DNA of 5,359 nt, taken from Candidatus Atribacteria bacterium 1244-E10-H5-B2 (GTDB taxonomy: Bacteria; Atribacterota; JS1; SB-45; 34-128). The stretch spans positions 1 to 5,359 of the forward strand of contig NMQN01000478.1 in the NCBI GenBank assembly GCA_003575245.1. The letters run 5' to 3'. How positions within the stretch are numbered: position 1 is the stretch's first letter; each line of letters begins with the position of its first letter. This document shows positions 4,336-5,359 of the stretch, piece by piece. The position numbers were made by a program, and so were the translations under genes. Below the pieces are notes generated by a model. It saw only the letters and a program-made list of their open reading frames with translations, was not told the origin of the DNA and made no database searches.

Positions 4336-4364
4336 TTGACATTTGACATTTATTGTGTTATCGT
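4336..4364 (+). promoter_or_regulatory. Promoter of the plus-strand operon
   Basis: A consensus -35 TTGACA (4336-4341) is followed after 17 bp by TATCGT (4359-4364) with an extended -10 TG at 4356-4357. The TTGACAT word is repeated in tandem (4336-4342 and 4343-4349), so a shifted -35 or an operator half-site overlaps. The predicted start is near 4371, giving a leader of about 57 bases to the ATG at 4428. Confidence 0.75.
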
Positions 4365-4411
4365 TAGTCAGGCTTGAAAAACAAAGGCTTTCAGGTCTTT
4401 CTCAATAAAAT

Positions 4412-4430
4412 GAAGGAGGTTCTTAAAATG
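4412..4430 (+). promoter_or_regulatory. Shared ribosome-binding leader, copy 1
   Basis: GAAGGAGGTTCTTAAAATG. The string AAGGAGG(T/A)TCTTAAAATG occurs before all three plus-strand operon genes, with 8 bases between GGAGG and ATG. It decides the start at 4428 over upstream in-frame candidates TTG 4374 and ATG 4410, the latter overlapping the Shine-Dalgarno itself. Confidence 0.85.
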
Positions 4431-4853
4431 AAAGAATTTGAAGCGAGACACATCTATTGTATTTTAGTTAATGCCCAAAGATCCGGAATCGAGGCCGGGG
4501 AATCAAAACTGAAGGAATTGCGAAAAGCCGGTCCCAGGTGGGCGGTTAAGGATGAAGACAAAAATAAAATTGTGGGTACTATGTTAGACGTTTGCGGTTG
4601 TACTGCTTTACATCTAACCGGTCATAGCAAAATTGTCAGGGCTATTAAGTTATTAGGTAAACCTAATAGACATGATGATCTATCTTATGGGGCTTTTAGT
4701 ATCTCAAGAAATACTTACCGGGGCGGTTATGGTCTGATGGTTTATCTAAGTAACAGACAAGAGTTATCAGTTAGGGAAGAGGCGGTTAAGGCTTTTTGTG
4801 ATTGGTGCGAAAAACACGGTTTGGAATGTACCTGGTCATCAAGGATTGATTGA
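4428..4853 (+). CDS. Accessory protein of plasmid/phage type, unnamed family
   Basis: This protein has 141 residues from the ATG at 4428. There is no signal peptide or membrane helix. A helical N-terminus (about 1-35, MKEFEARHIYCILVNAQRSGIEAGESKLKELRK) precedes VCGCTALHL (55-63), a central GGYGLMVYLSNRQELSVREEAVKAF (99-123) and the terminal SSRID (137-141). The order VCG-A, then GGY plus an aromatic strand, then Q....REEA..AF, then a final SR-hydrophobic-D resembles small uncharacterised proteins I know from phages and plasmids, whose ends read SRMD. This is resemblance from memory, not a domain hit. Five cysteines (C11, C56, C58, C124, C127) could bind a metal. It is first in a three-gene set with its own promoter. 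Function is unknown. Confidence 0.75.
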   Translation: MKEFEARHIYCILVNAQRSGIEAGESKLKELRKAGPRWAVKDEDKNKIVGTMLDVCGCTALHLTGHSKIVRAIKLLGKPNRHDDLSYGAFSISRNTYRGGYGLMVYLSNRQELSVREEAVKAFCDWCEKHGLECTWSSRID

Positions 4854-4862
4854 TTAAGCAGG

Positions 4863-4897
4863 TTTATAGGTACCGGGTCAATCCCGGTACTTATTAA
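4863..4897 (+). terminator. Strong intergenic hairpin (attenuator or processing site)
   Basis: GTACCGGG (4870-4877) and CCCGGTAC (4883-4890) form a perfect 8-bp GC-rich stem with a 5-base loop (TCAAT). A G-T pair and three A-T pairs extend it to 12 bp, with further pairing to 4863/4897. What follows is TTATTAAG rather than a T-run, so full intrinsic termination is doubtful. Its place between two co-oriented genes fits partial termination or protection of the upstream mRNA end. Confidence 0.6.
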
Positions 4898-4900
4898 GCC

Positions 4901-4916
4901 TACCTAATTTAAGGTA
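4901..4916 (+). repeat. Small dyad resembling array units
   Basis: TACCT (4901-4905) and AGGTA (4912-4916) form a perfect 5-bp dyad around AATTTA. It precedes TTTTAATAATTTTAT and lies 15 bases before the next Shine-Dalgarno, so together with the preceding hairpin it could be the true terminator. Confidence 0.45.
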
Positions 4917-4931
4917 TTTTAATAATTTTAT

Positions 4932-4950
4932 AAAGGAGGATCTTAAAATG
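4932..4950 (+). promoter_or_regulatory. Shared ribosome-binding leader, copy 2
   Basis: AAAGGAGGATCTTAAAATG is one base different from the other two copies and fixes the start of the DUF2958 gene. Confidence 0.85.
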
Positions 4951-5250
4951 AAATTGCTGACAGAAGAGATCGAGAAGAAATTGCCCAAACTGTATTCTCA
5001 AGAAAAGGTAAAAAACCCGTTAATAATAGTTAAATTCTTTTGCCCCTGGAATCTATGGAAATGGTTTTCCTACGAAGGAGAAAAACAAAAGAATGGAGAT
5101 TGGCTATTTTTCGGGATGGTTCACGGAGACGAGCACGAGATCGGATATTTTTCACTTAGTGACCTGGAGAGTGTTACCGGTCCTTTTGGGCTGAAGATTG
5201 AAAGAGATAAATATTTCGGATATGAGCATCGATTAAATGAATTTAATTAA
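4948..5250 (+). CDS. DUF2958 domain protein
   Basis: This 100-residue soluble protein shows the full DUF2958 pattern: KLLTEEIEKKLPKLYSQE (2-19), an aromatic KFFCPWNLWKW block (29-39), DWLFFGMVHG (51-60), EIGYFSLSDLES (64-75) and GPFGLKIERDKYF (78-90). The length is about that of the family. DUF2958 proteins are found on plasmids, conjugative elements and phages, often near antirestriction or conjugation genes, and their biochemical role is not established. The sequence itself shows no nuclease or nucleotide-binding motif that I recognise. It lies 94 bases after the 141-aa gene, with a hairpin in between, and 14 bases before the next gene. It has the shared leader, so coexpression in one operon is likely. 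Confidence 0.9.
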   Translation: MKLLTEEIEKKLPKLYSQEKVKNPLIIVKFFCPWNLWKWFSYEGEKQKNGDWLFFGMVHGDEHEIGYFSLSDLESVTGPFGLKIERDKYFGYEHRLNEFN

Positions 5251-5267
5251 AGGAGGTTCTTAAAATG
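5249..5267 (+). promoter_or_regulatory. Shared ribosome-binding leader, copy 3
   Basis: AAAGGAGGTTCTTAAAATG is identical to copy 1 except for the first base. It begins inside the stop codon of the DUF2958 gene (TAA 5248-5250) and supports the short partial gene that follows. Confidence 0.85.
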
Positions 5268-5359
5268 TGGGATCTTAGACTCTACAATAAAAAGATGATC
5301 AGGATAAAACATAAAAAATTAGATCTTGAATATACTTTTACCTGGTGCATAAAAAATAA
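5265..5359 (+). CDS. Partial hypothetical gene, cut by the window end
   Basis: The frame opens at the ATG at 5265 directly after the shared ribosome-binding leader and remains open for 31 codons (MWDLRLYNKKMIRIKHKKL, then DLEYTFTWCIKN) to the edge of the window. The visible part is basic and rich in Lys, Ile and aromatic residues, with no membrane segment. It lies 14 bases after the DUF2958 stop, clearly in the same transcript. No family can be assigned from this fragment. The TAA at the last three bases is in another frame and is not its stop. Confidence 0.7.
   Translation, partial: MWDLRLYNKKMIRIKHKKLDLEYTFTWCIKN

Overview
The window is an AT-rich bacterial segment. Strong AGGAGG-type ribosome binding sites precede most genes, which points to a low-GC bacterium (Firmicutes-like, or an uncultured low-GC lineage). 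No gene fixes the taxon. The gene content is accessory, plasmid- or ICE-like: a Cys_rich_VLP-type zinc protein, an HU protein, small membrane proteins, a DUF2958 protein and orphan ORFs. There is no rRNA, recognisable tRNA, CRISPR array or complete transposase.

Layout. (1) 67-590, + strand: a promoter and a Cys_rich_VLP-like zinc protein. (2) 572-689: a convergent junction with an intrinsic terminator for the minus strand and a dif/XerD-like site. (3) 2245-691, minus strand: a row of small genes (64-aa charged helical protein, HU, probably a frameshifted 42-43 codon gene, and three 73-95 aa membrane proteins). (4) 2246-4335: about 2.1 kb without a credible gene. It lies between outward-pointing genes and holds a 258-bp-offset direct repeat, AT-rich palindromes, a repeat array and a polypyrimidine tract. 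(5) 4336-5359, + strand: a consensus promoter followed by three genes with near-identical ribosome-binding leaders: a 141-aa protein, a DUF2958 protein and a third gene cut off by the window end.

The most unusual feature is the array at about 3490-3995. It consists of about a dozen units of 25-40 bp. In each unit a different 4-8 base word is written twice exactly 10 bp apart, separated by an ATTTC/TTTTC-like spacer, and in most units it is followed by the reverse complement of the word after a short T-rich gap. The words differ between units but the architecture is kept, so the paired arms change together. I know of no described element with this architecture. Its place in the gap between divergent gene sets suggests a cis-acting control, replication or partition region, or an unusual mutational product. 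This is inference. Looser relatives of the pattern occur elsewhere in the gap and beside the genes.
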